From CAVVMA01 sp963830715 (GTDB lineage Bacteria > Desulfobacterota > Binatia > Binatales > Binataceae), in assembly GCA_963830715.1 (NCBI GenBank), contig CAWHNS010000006.1:248001-312000 (forward strand): DNA of 64,000 nucleotides, read 5' to 3'. Below are positions 39,667 to 49,819 of this stretch, piece after piece. The notes below the pieces were generated by a model. That model saw only the letters and a program-made list of their open reading frames with translations, searched no databases and was not told where the DNA came from. Each line of letters begins with the position of its first letter. Position 1 is the stretch's first letter. The translations under genes were made by a program, and so were the position numbers.

Positions 39667-40551
39667 TCATCTGGCCAAGTCAGCCAGCACGCTGTACGTG
39701 CCGGCCTTTCCGTCCAGGCGCGCGCCGCGCACGATCTTCCCGTCGCGCTCGAGGCGGCGCGCCGCGCGCTCCAGCGCCGCCCCATCGATTCCCAAAAGCC
39801 GCGACGCGCTCTTCTCCGCCGCGTAGCCCGCAACCTCGAAGTGCCGCGACGCGATCGCGCAGGCCGCCTCGCGCCTCGTCAGCGTCCGTGCCGCTTGCAG
39901 CGCGCCGCCCCATCGATGCTCCAGCGTGTCCCACACATAGGTGAACGGCTCGTAGCGCTCCTCGACCTTGAGCGCGAGGAATTTCTCCTGCAACTCCTTC
40001 ATCGCGCGATCGAACTCCGCCCGCCGCGAGGGTTGCGCAAATCCGCTCGACAGCTTCAGCGCGCGCGTCTCCGCCGGGCCGCGCCGCACCAGCGCGTCCA
40101 TCACGAGCTTCGCGCATAGCGACAGCCGTCCCGCACGATACATCGCCGGATAGCCGCCCGGCTCGACCCGCAACCGCAGGAACGCCGGCAACATGTCGAG
40201 CGCGATGAACCCCGGCCGGCCCGCGATCACCTTGCCGTAGTACGCGAGCTTCTTTGCAGGCAGGCTGTCCTTGATCCGCCAGGTCATTCCGATCGCGTAG
40301 TCGTGCTGGAGATGCTCCGGAACCGGCGGTTCGCGCTCGCCCGCGATCGCCTCGCGCAGGCACGGAATTCCGAGCCCGGCGGTGAATGCCGCGCAGGCGC
40401 CGACCCGGTTGATGAAGCGCAGCGCGCTCTCTTCGCCCGAGACCCGGAGATGCTTGACGCGGCAGAAGCCGACGTCGCGATGGCGCTCCAGGGCCTCGAC
40501 CGCGGCGGCGCCGAGGCGCGGTGGCCCTACGCTTCCACCTGCTCGACGCAT
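39667..40551 (-). CDS. Hypothetical protein, possibly AlkZ-related winged-helix protein
   Basis: 294 residues, Arg/Ala-rich and soluble. Segments such as VSGEESALRFINRVG, MTWRIKDSLPAKKLAYYGKV, RRGPAETRALKLSSGF, RAMKELQEKFLALKVEERYE and PFTYVWDTLEHR recall DNA-glycosylase-like winged-helix proteins of the AlkZ/YcaQ relatives, but I could not see the catalytic Q-x-Q/E motif of AlkZ. Closing residues (AALERAARRLERDGKIVRGARLDG) form another likely winged-helix. It is the last gene of the long operon; its start overlaps the ABC1 kinase gene by 25 bases. Confidence 0.6.
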   Translation of the reverse strand: MRRAGGSVGPPRLGAAAVEALERHRDVGFCRVKHLRVSGEESALRFINRVGACAAFTAGLGIPCLREAIAGEREPPVPEHLQHDYAIGMTWRIKDSLPAKKLAYYGKVIAGRPGFIALDMLPAFLRLRVEPGGYPAMYRAGRLSLCAKLVMDALVRRGPAETRALKLSSGFAQPSRRAEFDRAMKELQEKFLALKVEERYEPFTYVWDTLEHRWGGALQAARTLTRREAACAIASRHFEVAGYAAEKSASRLLGIDGAALERAARRLERDGKIVRGARLDGKAGTYSVLADLAR

Positions 40552-41849
40552 TCGCGGAAAATCGCGCGGTAGTCGGCGGGAATCGCCAGTCCGCGGATTA
40601 TCCCTTCCAGGCCGACCAGCGCCCGCAGCAGGAACACGCTATGGGCCGGCGATTTGTAGAGCTTGTGCTTCAGTCCGATCTCGCCAACGGCCGCGGCCTT
40701 GCCGACCGAATCATATTCGGCGGGATCGAAGACCCGATCGGCGAACACCGGCTCGAACAGGATGTGTATGATCTCGACCATCGGGGCCGGGTCCTGGCCG
40801 CGATCCAGGTAGCCCATCTTGACCATCGCATTGCCGATCGCGCGGTCGTCACGATCGAGCAGCGCGCGGGCGAATTGCAGATGGGCCTGCCGGATCGGCT
40901 CGGCGAAGCGGCGTATCGATCCGAAGTCGAGAATCCCGAGGCGCGGATGGTAGCTCACCAGATAGTTGCCGGGATGGGGATCGGTGTGCAGCACGCTGAA
41001 CTCCAGGATCTGCCGCCAGACCAGCCGGTAATACTTGTGCGCCACCCACTCGCGCAGCTCCCTGTCCGCGGCCGGCGAGAGCACGTCGGTGAGCTGATAT
41101 CCGTCGATATATGTCATTGTCAGCACGCGCCGCGAACTCAGCTCCTTGTGGACCCGCGGAATCACGATCTCTTCATCGTCGGCCAGCAGCCGGCCGAACA
41201 GCGCCAGGTTGTGCGCCTCGTTGACGTAGTCGAGTTCCTCCCGCAGCCGTTCCTGCAGCTCACTGAATACGGCGCGCATGTCTACTTTCTGGCGCATCAG
41301 GTCACGGGCGATGCCCTGAAAAGTCTGGAGCAGCAGCTTGACGTTCTTCAGGTCCTGCTCGACGGTGTCCTCGATACCGGGATACTGAATCTTGACCGCG
41401 ACTTCCTCGCCGCTCTTCAATCTCGCGCGATGGACCTGGCCGAGCGACGCGGCGGCGAAGGCGTCGCGCTCGAAGCTCGCGAAGAGCTGCTCGGGCGGCT
41501 TTCCCAACTCCCGCCGAATCTGGGCCGCGATCATCGCGTAATCCATCGGCGGCACGTTCGATCGCGTGGCCTTGAGCACCTCGAGCGCCTCGCCGGGCAG
41601 GATGTCCTCGCGCATCGAGAGCATCTGGATGACCTTCATGAACGCGCCGCGCAGATCGGTGGAGCTCTCGACGATTCGGCGCGCGTTGCGGACGTGCGCG
41701 TCGAGCAGCTCGCGATCGCGCGCATCCGAGGAGAGAAACGGCCGGCGAAGCGAGGTCCACAGGTAACTCGATCCGACCTGCGAGGCCAGCTCGCCGATCT
41801 TCATCGCGCGCCGCGCGCGCCCGCTGGTCAGTTCCCGTTTCGCCATCAC
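40527..41849 (-). CDS. ABC1/AarF/UbiB family atypical kinase
   Basis: Protein-kinase-like ATPase of the UbiB/ADCK family, 440 residues. The characteristic KxGQ motif appears as FMKVIQMLSMRED, the Ala-rich loop as FAAASLGQVHRARLKSGEEVAVKIQYPG (Lys for ATP), catalytic HTDPHPGNYLV and metal-binding LGILDFGSIRRF. Such proteins support ubiquinone or other isoprenoid-lipid metabolism. It directly follows larB (its ATG comes immediately after the larB stop) in an operon with isoprenoid-unrelated genes, so its lipid partner is unclear. Confidence 0.9.
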   Translation of the reverse strand: MMAKRELTSGRARRAMKIGELASQVGSSYLWTSLRRPFLSSDARDRELLDAHVRNARRIVESSTDLRGAFMKVIQMLSMREDILPGEALEVLKATRSNVPPMDYAMIAAQIRRELGKPPEQLFASFERDAFAAASLGQVHRARLKSGEEVAVKIQYPGIEDTVEQDLKNVKLLLQTFQGIARDLMRQKVDMRAVFSELQERLREELDYVNEAHNLALFGRLLADDEEIVIPRVHKELSSRRVLTMTYIDGYQLTDVLSPAADRELREWVAHKYYRLVWRQILEFSVLHTDPHPGNYLVSYHPRLGILDFGSIRRFAEPIRQAHLQFARALLDRDDRAIGNAMVKMGYLDRGQDPAPMVEIIHILFEPVFADRVFDPAEYDSVGKAAAVGEIGLKHKLYKSPAHSVFLLRALVGLEGIIRGLAIPADYRAIFRECVEQVEA

Positions 41850-42617
41850 TCATCCGGAGATGCGAGTTCCGATCCGGTTCATCAAGGTCGCGGAGAGCGC
41901 CGCGCCGAATCCGTTGTCCACGTTCACCACTGTCACGCCGCTCGAACAACTATTCAGCATCCCGAGCAGCGCGGCCAGCCCGCCGAACGCCGTGCCGTAA
42001 CCGACGCTGGTCGGCACGCCTATCACCGGCTTGTCGAGCATCCCGGCGACGACCGACGGCAGCGCACCCTCCATCCCGGCGACCACGATCAGCACGCTCG
42101 CCGACCTGAGCGACCCGAGGTGCGCGGTCAGCCGATGGAGACCCGCGACGCCCACATCGTACAGGCGCTCGACGCGGTTGCCGAAAACCTCGGCGCAGAG
42201 CGCGGCCTCTTCCGCGACCGGAATGTCCGAGGTGCCGGCGCTGATGACCATCACCAGGCCGTGGCCGCGCGGCTTGATCGGTTCCTTCACGATCATGCCG
42301 AGTTGCGCGTCGGCCCGGTAGTCAAGCGCGCGAAGCCGGCGCTTGACCGCGCGGGCCTTGTCGGCCGGTATCCGCGTGACGATCAGGTTCTGTCCCGAGG
42401 CCACTACGCGCGCGCCGATCGCGGCGATCTGCGCCGCGCTCTTGCCTTCGCCGAAAATCACTTCAGGCACCCCGCGGCGCAGGCTCCGATGGCGATCGAA
42501 TTTGGCAAACCCGAGGTCCTCGAAAGGCAGATGGCGCAGCAATTCGAGCGCGGCGGCGGCGCTCATCTTCTGCGACGCAACTTGCGCGAGAATTTCCCGG
42601 ATTCGATGCTCGGTCAT
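41850..42617 (-). CDS. larB: Nickel-pincer cofactor biosynthesis carboxylase/hydrolase LarB
   Basis: 255 residues with an AIR-carboxylase-like (PurE) C-terminal domain: ISAGTSDIPVAEEAALCAEV, LRSASVLIVVAGMEGALPSV, the Ser/Gly-rich GYGTAFGGLAALLGMLNS and VTVVNVDNGFGAALSA. LarB carboxylates and hydrolyses nicotinic acid adenine dinucleotide in the first step of pincer-cofactor synthesis for lactate racemase-type enzymes. LarC, LarE and LarA are not in the window. The ATG overlaps the stop of the upstream CorC-like gene (ATGA). Confidence 0.92.
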   Translation of the reverse strand: MTEHRIREILAQVASQKMSAAAALELLRHLPFEDLGFAKFDRHRSLRRGVPEVIFGEGKSAAQIAAIGARVVASGQNLIVTRIPADKARAVKRRLRALDYRADAQLGMIVKEPIKPRGHGLVMVISAGTSDIPVAEEAALCAEVFGNRVERLYDVGVAGLHRLTAHLGSLRSASVLIVVAGMEGALPSVVAGMLDKPVIGVPTSVGYGTAFGGLAALLGMLNSCSSGVTVVNVDNGFGAALSATLMNRIGTRISG

Positions 42618-43899
42618 CGCCGCCGCGCAGGCTCCGCGCGAAGCGGCCTGGCGAGATGCAGCATCAGCTCGCGCACTGCGCGCGCGTCCGAGCGTACCAC
42701 CGCGATCGTCAGGCCGCCTACCTTGAGCTGTTCACCGGGCTTGGGAATATGGCCGAGCCGCTCCACCACAAGGCCGCCGATGGTAGCATAACCGTCGCTC
42801 TCGGGAAGCTTGAGCCCGAAGCGATCGTTGCAGCTCGGCGATCGAGGCCCGCCCCAGCACCGCCAGCGTCTTCGGATCGGCCACTCGCGCCAGCTCCTCG
42901 CGCGCGTCGTACTCGTCTTCGATCTCGCCGACCACCTCTTCGAGCAAGTCCTCGACGGTTATGATCCCGGCGGCGCCGCCGTATTCGTCGACCACCACCG
43001 CCATGCTCTCGCCGGTGCGCTGCAACGCGACCAGGATCTCGTCGAGCGGCGTGGCTTCGGGAAAATAGCTTACCGGCCGCGTGACCTCGCTCACCGGGCG
43101 CGTCAGGTCGGGCGCTTCGAGCAGATCGAAAACATGCACGACGCCGGTGATGTTGACGATACGCTCGTTGAACACCGGCAGCCGCGTAAAGCCCTCGCGC
43201 CGCACGACTTCGATCACGCCTGCGAGCGGAGTGTCGTCCGACACCGCTTCGACCCGCACCAGCGGGACCATCGCCTTGCGCGCCTCGGAGCGCGAGAAGC
43301 GGAAGATCCGGCTGATCATCTGGCGCTCCGAGGGTAGAATCGCGTCGCGCCCGGCCTGCGAATCGGCCGACTGGCGATGAAGCAGCAGGGCGAGATCCTC
43401 GCGCGTCATGAACACGCTCTGTACGCCGGGCGGCACGCCGGCCAGCCGCCGCACCGCTCGGCTGAGCGCGGTCTCGACTATCAGCATCGGCCACAGCGCT
43501 CCCGCGAGCATCTTGAGCGGGCGCGATGCGAAGCGGGCGAACTTAAGCGGCCGTCGAAGGGTGAGCATCTTGGGCAATGATTCGCCGAGCAGCAGCGTCA
43601 GCGGCACCAGGATCAAGGGCGCGAGCAAGCCGGTGCCCGGACTTACCGCGTAGAGGAAGCTGGTCAACACCACGGCCGCGATCGCGTTGGCGAGATTGGT
43701 GCTGGTCAGCACCAGTAGCCAGCAGGCGGTCGCGCCGCTCCAGCAGGCCCGAGAGCAGTCGGGAGTCCTTCTCGCCGCGCTCGCTTTCGGCCCGCAGCTT
43801 CACGTCGTCGGCCATCACCAGCGCGATCTCGCTGGCGGAGAAGAACGCCTGCACGCAGATACAGGCCGCTATCGCGAGCGCAAGCCAGAGCAGCGTCAT
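42614..43899 (-). CDS. CNNM/CorC-family protein with CBS pair, second copy (frameshifted)
   Basis: Membrane magnesium/cobalt-efflux-type protein with a DUF21 (CNNM) membrane domain and a cytoplasmic CBS pair plus CorC/HlyC domain. It opens with LALAIAACICVQAFFSASEI, continues with TNLANAIAAVVLTSFLYAV and LLLGESLPKML, the CBS region KAMVPLVRVEAV and GFTRLPVFNERIVNITGVVH, and EYGGAAGIITVEDLLEEVVG. Frame changes near 43722 (extra base) and 42830 (extra C) split it; corrected length is 427 residues, ending RPLRAEPARRR. The start codon overlaps the stop of the paralogue upstream (ATGA), and the stop overlaps larB. Confidence 0.85.
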
Positions 43900-45102
43900 C
43901 GCTTGAGCCTCACCAACTCGACGGTGGCGCCGCGCACGCGCTCGACCGCGCCGTCGAGGTCGCCCAGCCGGAACGTGTCGCCGCGCCGGGGAACTCGCTT
44001 GAGCCTGCGCAACACCAGGCTCGAGAGGGTCTGATCGCCATCGGCGCGCGGCAGATTGCCGTCGCCGATCGCCTCTTTCAGCCTGCGCAGCTCGATCGCT
44101 CCCGATGCGAGCCATTCGTTGTCCGCAACCTGGCTCAGCTCGGGACCCTCGAAGTCGAACTCGTCGCGGATCTCGCCGAACAGCTCTTCGAGCAAATCCT
44201 CGAGCGTGACCAGTCCCTGCAACCGCCCGTACTCGTCGACCACCAGCGCGAGCTGGATACGCCGGCGGCGCATCTCGTCGAACAATTCGGAGAGCGGCAT
44301 GCGCGTGGGGACGAAATATGGAGGGCGGACCAGCCGCTCGATTCGCGGATAGCCGCTCTCGAGCCGCCTGGCGACCAGGTCCTTGACGTGCAGGATGCCG
44401 ACGATCTTGTCGGGGCGCCGGCGGTAAATCGGAACGCGCGAGAAGTGGCCGCCCGCGACCTGCGCCACCAGCCGCTCGGCGGGCGTGTCGATATCGAGCG
44501 AAAAAATCCGGTCGCGCGGCGTCATCACTTCCCACGCCCGGCGGTTGCCGAAGTCGAAGACCTTGTGGATCATCTCGCGCTCGGCGGCTCGACTTGCCCC
44601 TGGCGTTCGCCCAATTGCAGGAGCGCCTTGAACTCGCTCTCCGAGAGCGCTTCGGCACGCGGCGTCTGATCGACCGGCGTGAAGATGCGGGTCATCGGAT
44701 GTACGATGTCGGCTACCGCCGCCAGCGGACGCGCCGTGACTTGCGCCACCGCTCCCGGAAAACCCAGCGCTAGCGTCTTGGGCGTAATGTCGGCAATCAG
44801 CAGCACCAGGACGAACATCAGCGGCACCGAAACGTACGCGCCGAGGGGGCCGAGCCAGAGCAGCAGCAGGGTCGGTCGCCAGGCATTCGGCGCATACGTT
44901 GGCAGCCTCGTTCAGGCCGATTACGACGATCAAGGATTCCACCGGCCGCGCGCATCAGGCGATCGAGCGCGTGCGTCACCGCCTCGGAGAGCGTCGCGCG
45001 CGTATGCTCCATTCTGACCAGCGCGAATAGTGCCGTTTCGGAGGCCGCAAGCAGTGCGCTGGCAAGCAGCAGGGCTCCGACGACAAGAGGGAGGAACTGC
45101 AT
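43896..45102 (-). CDS. CNNM/CorC-family protein with CBS pair, first copy (frameshifted)
   Basis: Paralogue of the next gene. Start MQFLPLVVGALLLASALLAA, SETALFALVRMEHTRATL, then SLIVVIGLNEAANVCAECLA, PLMFVLVLLIADITPKTLAL (the conserved E/D-x-x-P-K), the CBS region WEVMTPRDRIFSLDIDTPAE and GHFSRVPIYRRRPDKIVGIL, and VDEYGRLQGLVTLEDLLEEL. Frame changes near 44940, 44870 and 44593; corrected length 401 residues. The two copies in tandem are common in deltaproteobacteria and could form a heterodimer. Regulation by nucleotide binding to the CBS pair is expected but not shown. Confidence 0.85.
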
Positions 45103-45109
45103 CGTTCGT

Positions 45110-46085
45110 TCAATCAGCCCGCGTCTTCAGTTGGTCCCATCCGGCGTGCCGGGGCAATCGCGCGCGCCCAATCAATGAAATAACCGGGCGGCCGCGGACG
45201 ATCCGCCCGATCCGCCTGCATCGGACGCCCAATCGGCGGGCGACTTCTCGCTCCGAATGCCCCGATGGAATGCAGAACAGCAGCTCGTAGTCTTCGCCGC
45301 CAGTAAGCGCGAGCTCGATATTGTCGCGCAATACTGCGCGATAGGCCCGCGACAGCGGTATCGAGCCGGGATCGATCTCGGCCGCCGACGCCGCTGCGCT
45401 CCAGGATATGACCGAGATCCTGCAACAGGCCATCGCTGATATCGATTGCGGCGGGCGCTGGACTCATCCGCGCGAGTGCCTGCCCGGCGGCGAGACGGGC
45501 AGCCGGTTTGAGAAATCGCGCGACCAGAAAAGAGCGTTCAGGGCCCACCGGCCTGAGTTTGCGTTCGAGTATACGCCATCCGGCGGCGGCGTCGCCCAGC
45601 GTTCCGGTGACGTAGATTTCGTCGCCCGGGCGCGCGTTGTCGCGCCGGAGCGGACGGCTCCGAGCTTCGCCGATCAGCGCGACCGTGATCGAAAGCTCGG
45701 CGGCGCGGGTGATGTTTCCGCCGACGATATCCACGCCCGCTCGTCCGGCGGCCGCTCTCAGGCCGGCGTACAGATCGTCCATCCATTCGGCTGACAATCC
45801 GGGGCGAACCGCGAGGTTGATCACGCACGCGGTCGGATACCCGCCCATCGCGGCGATGTCGCTCAGGTTGACGGTAAGCGCGCGTTCGCCGAGCACTCGC
45901 GGCGTTCCCCATTTGAGCTTGAAGTGGACGCCTTCGACCATCGAGTCGATCGTCACCAGTTGCGGCGCGCGGCTCGGCGCGAGGATCGCGCAGTCGTCGC
46001 CGACGCCCAGGATGACCCTGCGGCTGACGCGCAAATCCGCGCACAGCCTCGCGATCAGCTCGAATTCCCCCGGCAGTCTGGTCAT
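45110..46085 (-). CDS. thiL: Thiamine-monophosphate kinase (frameshifted)
   Basis: ATP-dependent phosphorylation of thiamine monophosphate to thiamine diphosphate. Motifs: GEFELIARLCADLR, ILGVGDDCAILAPS, TIDSMVEGVHFKLKWGTPRV, LGERALTVNLSDIAAMGGYP, DIVGGNITRA, and AIDISDGLLQDLGHI. One extra G near 45383 shifts the frame; the C-terminal part is NIELALTGGEDYELLFCIPS in another frame. Corrected length 324 residues. ATG 46085 overlaps the stop of the histidine kinase gene. Essential for thiamine diphosphate, so the shift is probably an error. Confidence 0.91.
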
Positions 46086-47344
46086 CTTGCGATCGGAATC
46101 TCCGCGACCAGGATCAGCCCCCCGCCACGGGCGGGTTCCGCCTCAATCTTTCCTCCGTGCGCCTCGATCAAGGTCCGCGCGACGTACAGCCCAAGCCGGA
46201 TCGCGCCGATTCCGGCTTCATATGAATCGGGCCGCTCGAAAATCCGGGCGGCCTCGGCCGGGCCGAGCGGGGGTCCGTCGCCGCTTACTTCCACTATCAG
46301 GCATCCTTCGCGCCAGGAGGTCGTGAATCGAATTTCGCCGCTCGCCGTCCTCGCGACTGCGCTGGCGAGAAGATTCGAAAAGATTCTCTCCAGATGCGCG
46401 CGATTTGCCTCCGGGCACGATCCGCACGCGAACCCGGTGCGCATCGTCACGCCCTTGCTCGCGGCCTCCTCGGCCCAGCCGCGCGCGACTTCCGCCGCGA
46501 TCGCATCGGGATGGGCCGTGCCGCCCGCCGGCTCGGGCTTGCCGCTGTCGAGGCGGCCGAGCTCCACTATGTTGTCCACGAGCAGCGCTATCCGCCGCGC
46601 GACCGATTCGATTCGCGCGAGCGCCTTCGACTTTTCTTCTTCGCCGAGATCGGCGTCGCGGAGCAGACTCACGAAGCCGCTGAGCGCCGCGAGCGGACTG
46701 CGAATATCGTGGGCGATCCCCTCGGTTCGCCGCTCGCGCCTTTCGGCCCCCTCTTCGATCGCCCGCCGCTCGGCGTCCAGGTCCTGCTTGCGGCGATCGA
46801 GAAACGAAGCCGCGGCTTGCGCGATCGCGAGCGCGGCAAGCAGCCAGAGCCAGCGGTATTGGCCGGAGACATCGAGCGGCGGGACCATCCAGAGCTCAGT
46901 GCCGGCAAATGCGGCAAGGGACGCCAGATTCATGCCGAGTTGCCATCGCGGCCCCCATCCGGCGAACGCCGCGGCCGCCAGCGGGAAAAACATCATCGCC
47001 AGCAAACGAGGCCGCGGGTCGGCGGCGATCGCGCTTTCGCGGATGAAGAGAGCGATCAACACACACCCGAAAGCCAGCGTCGCAAGATTGCGGTAGCGCG
47101 CAAAACCGGAAGTGAAGGTGAGCGTCAGGAACAGTGCTGCCGCGAGAAGAGCGGCGAGATTGTTGGCGGCGAGCGGCGAGAGCGTCTCGATCGTTTCCCC
47201 GGCGCCGTAACGGTCCGCGAAAAGCCAGGCGAAAAGCAGGACGCCGATCGACGCAGCCACGCGCAGGAGGCGAAGCACTTCGCGCTCTTCGAGGCTCGGC
47301 GGATTTGCGGCGCCGCGCGGCGTATCGAGACTCGGTGGCTGCAA
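46082..47344 (-). CDS. Membrane sensor histidine kinase
   Basis: 420 residues. Six or so hydrophobic segments between residues 25 and 185 form a membrane sensor; a short coiled coil (SFLDRRKQDLDAERRAIEEG) leads to HisKA with the phospho-acceptor in EGIAHDIRSPLAALSGFVSL. The ATPase domain has the N-box IFSNLLASAV, but the G1 box reads EVSGDGPPLG and the G2 region GAIRLGLYVARTLIEAHGG, both somewhat divergent from the usual D-x-G-x-G and G-x-G-L-G-L. No response regulator is adjacent; the lone receiver at 39203 is a possible partner. It sits 10 bases after the aminotransferase gene. Confidence 0.88.
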   Translation of the reverse strand: MQPPSLDTPRGAANPPSLEEREVLRLLRVAASIGVLLFAWLFADRYGAGETIETLSPLAANNLAALLAAALFLTLTFTSGFARYRNLATLAFGCVLIALFIRESAIAADPRPRLLAMMFFPLAAAAFAGWGPRWQLGMNLASLAAFAGTELWMVPPLDVSGQYRWLWLLAALAIAQAAASFLDRRKQDLDAERRAIEEGAERRERRTEGIAHDIRSPLAALSGFVSLLRDADLGEEEKSKALARIESVARRIALLVDNIVELGRLDSGKPEPAGGTAHPDAIAAEVARGWAEEAASKGVTMRTGFACGSCPEANRAHLERIFSNLLASAVARTASGEIRFTTSWREGCLIVEVSGDGPPLGPAEAARIFERPDSYEAGIGAIRLGLYVARTLIEAHGGKIEAEPARGGGLILVAEIPIAR

Positions 47345-47354
47345 CTCTAATCCG

Positions 47355-48564
47355 TCAGCGGCCCGATTTCCGAACCGCGTTGAGCGCTTCCTTCATTGCA
47401 TCAAACGCGAAGCCGATCTCGTCCTCGCCGATCGTGAGCGGCGGCGCGAGCCGCACGACGCGGTCTGCGTTCAGCGTCCAGTTGACGATCACTCCCCGCG
47501 CGATCGTCTCCGCAACGAAGCGATGCGCGAATGCTGAGGAGGAGAACTCGATCCCGATCAGCAGGCCGATTCCGCGGACCGCGGCAATTTCGCTGTCCGC
47601 CAGCGTTCGGAGCCGCTCGACGATCAGCCGCGCCAATCGCGCCCGCGCGCTCCCAGAGCCGCCCCGCGACGATCACTTCGAGCGACGCGAGTCCGGCCGC
47701 GCATGAAAGCGGATGGCCGCCGAAGGTGGTGATATGGCCGAGCGGGGGATCGTGCGCCAGCGTTTCCAGAACCTCCGTACGCCCGCAGAAAGCGCCGAGC
47801 GGCAGTCCGCCGCCCAGGGCCTTCGCCAGCACGATCAGATCCGGAACGACGCCGAAATGCTCGAGGGCGAAGAGCCTGCCCGTGCGGCCGAAGCCGGTCA
47901 GGACTTCGTCGAAAATCAGCAGCGCGCCCACCCGGTCGCATCGCCGCCGCAGCGCGCGAATGAAATCCTCGCGCGGGATCCGCACGCCGCCTTCCGCCTG
48001 CACGGGCTCGATCACCACCGCGGCGACGCTGGCGCCGATCTCTTCGAGCGCGGCAGGATCGTCATACGGAAGATGCCGAACCGGCCCGGCAGCGGCTCGA
48101 AGGGCGCGCGAAACGCGGCGTTTCCCGACAAGCGCCAGCGCGCCCATCGTGTCGCCGTGGTAGGCGCCGTCGAATGCGACAAATCCCGGCCGTCCGGTGA
48201 ATTTGCGCGCTGCCTTGAGCGCCCCCTCGATAGCCTCCGCGCCGCTGTTGGTGAAATAGACGCGATCGAGTTCCGGTGGCAGCAGGCCCGCCAGACGCGG
48301 CGCGAGCGCGACCTGCGCCTCGATCACATACTCGCCGTAAACCATCACGTGCAGATGACGGCGCATCTGAGCATCGATGGCGTTCAGCACCGCCGGATGG
48401 CCGTGGCCGAGCGCGGAGACGCCGATCCCCGCGATGAAATCGAGATAGCGCCTGCCGTCGGGCGCGTAAAGCCAGCAACCTTCCGCGCGTGCGATTTCGA
48501 GCCCGATCGGAGAGTCCGAAGTCTGCGCAAGAAACCGGCGAAAGAGTTCGCTTGGTGCGGTCAT
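47355..48564 (-). CDS. Class III PLP-dependent aminotransferase (frameshifted)
   Basis: Fold-type I, subgroup III aminotransferase. Motifs: YLDFIAGIGVSALGHGHPAV, YFTNSGAEAIEGALKAARKF, FDGAYHGDTMGALALVGK, VIEPVQAEGGVRIP, LIFDEVLTGFGRTG and the Schiff-base lysine in VLAKALGGGLPLGAF, ending TLNADRVVRLAPPLTIGEDE. One extra base near 47645 shifts the frame; corrected length 402 residues. Similar to acetylornithine/4-aminobutyrate-type enzymes. Because it overlaps the LuxC-type reductase by four bases, an aldehyde-accepting transaminase making a long-chain amine is possible; an ornithine or diamine role is the alternative. Confidence 0.86.
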
Positions 48565-49819
48565 CGATTATCGCGGAAGAGGTCGAGCAGCGCGCCCCGC
48601 CCGTGACGCCAGTTGAGCGGCGGCGATTGCATCTGGCCGGGGATCGCAAGATATGACACGCCGATCCCGCGCAGCCATGGCCGGATATCTTCGAGCCGCC
48701 CGGCCGGATCGGCGATCGCGATCGCTTCCAGACGGCCCGCGGCCGGCGCGAGTCGCACGCGCAGGTCGGCGAGATCGCGAACCGGCGTTACGCAGACGGT
48801 CCTGAATCCCGGCGAAAGGCGAAAGCGCGCGTCGCGATCGTAGATTACGGTCCAGCCGAGCGATTCGCCCTCCCACATCTCGACCGCCTTCCCACCGATT
48901 CGGCGCCATCGCGCGTTCTCCCGGCGCGTTCCGAATCGCCGCTGCGTCGTGAAGCGCGATTCGGTTCGGGGGCGGGATGCGGCGGGCGAGTTCGGCGAGC
49001 GATTGAGCCAATTCGCGCGCGAACTCCCGCGCCGATTCGCAATCGCGATCCTCCACGAAGACCTGATGCGGCGAAAGGCATCCGCGTTGCTCGAAGAGCG
49101 TCACGTCGCGCGCGAGCGCACGCGCTGCCGCGCTTTGATCGCAATCGGACCCGACGATCGCGGCGCTCGCGCGGCTTCCGAATCCGATCAGACGCGCGTC
49201 GGTTTCGGGGGCGAGGCTCGCGATTGTGTCGTCATTGCCGAAAGCCACTAGAAAATCACTCACCCTCTTCAGCGCGGCGGTCTGTTCGGCATTTTCGCGC
49301 CGCCAGTTGAAGACTGCCACGCGCGAGCCGACCTCCGCGTCAACCCGGTTGAGCGTCCGCGCATACGCGCCGAAGAACAGCGGCTCCGCCGAGGAAGTTT
49401 TGATGATCACGCCCGCGCCGCCGATCAGCGCCTGGCAAACCTCGTGCAATCCCGCGCCGAGTACGTTGCCCGGCATGATGAAGCCGAGCATCAGGGGACG
49501 CCTTGAAGTGGTAGTCGGCAGCTCGCGTGTGAGCGAAGTAAACGCGGCAGCCTCAAACGGCGCGAGCAGAGCGTCGAGCGATTCATCGAGCATCGCGACC
49601 GAGAACCCCGACGCCGCAGCGCTCGCGGCCACCACCTCGCGCCGCGCGGGCATAGCCGGAATCCCGCCACATCGTGCACGATTCGGCCAGCGCGTCCGCG
49701 ACGCGGGCAGGCGGTATCGACCGATGGAGCGCCGCGCGAATCTGTTCAGCCCGCGAAATCAGGATCGCGGGACTCCGCTGCTCTATGGTTGCGTCGGAAC
49801 TTGAGCCGAGGCTAGTCAT
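48561..49819 (-). CDS. LuxC-like acyl-CoA/acyl-protein reductase (frameshifted)
   Basis: NADPH-dependent fatty acyl reductase of the LuxC family (aldehyde-dehydrogenase superfamily), about 418 residues when two single-base insertions near 49655 and 48890 are removed. The N-terminal part is PPARVADALAESCTMWRDSG and AMLDESLDALLAPFEAAAFT; then PLMLGFIMPGNVLGAGLHEV (nucleotide site), VIIKTSSAEPLFFGAYART, and the catalytic cysteine in LFEQRGCLSPHQVFVED. In lux systems it reduces an activated acyl group, handed over by LuxE, to a fatty aldehyde. The gene overlaps both its LuxE-like and aminotransferase neighbours. Confidence 0.86.
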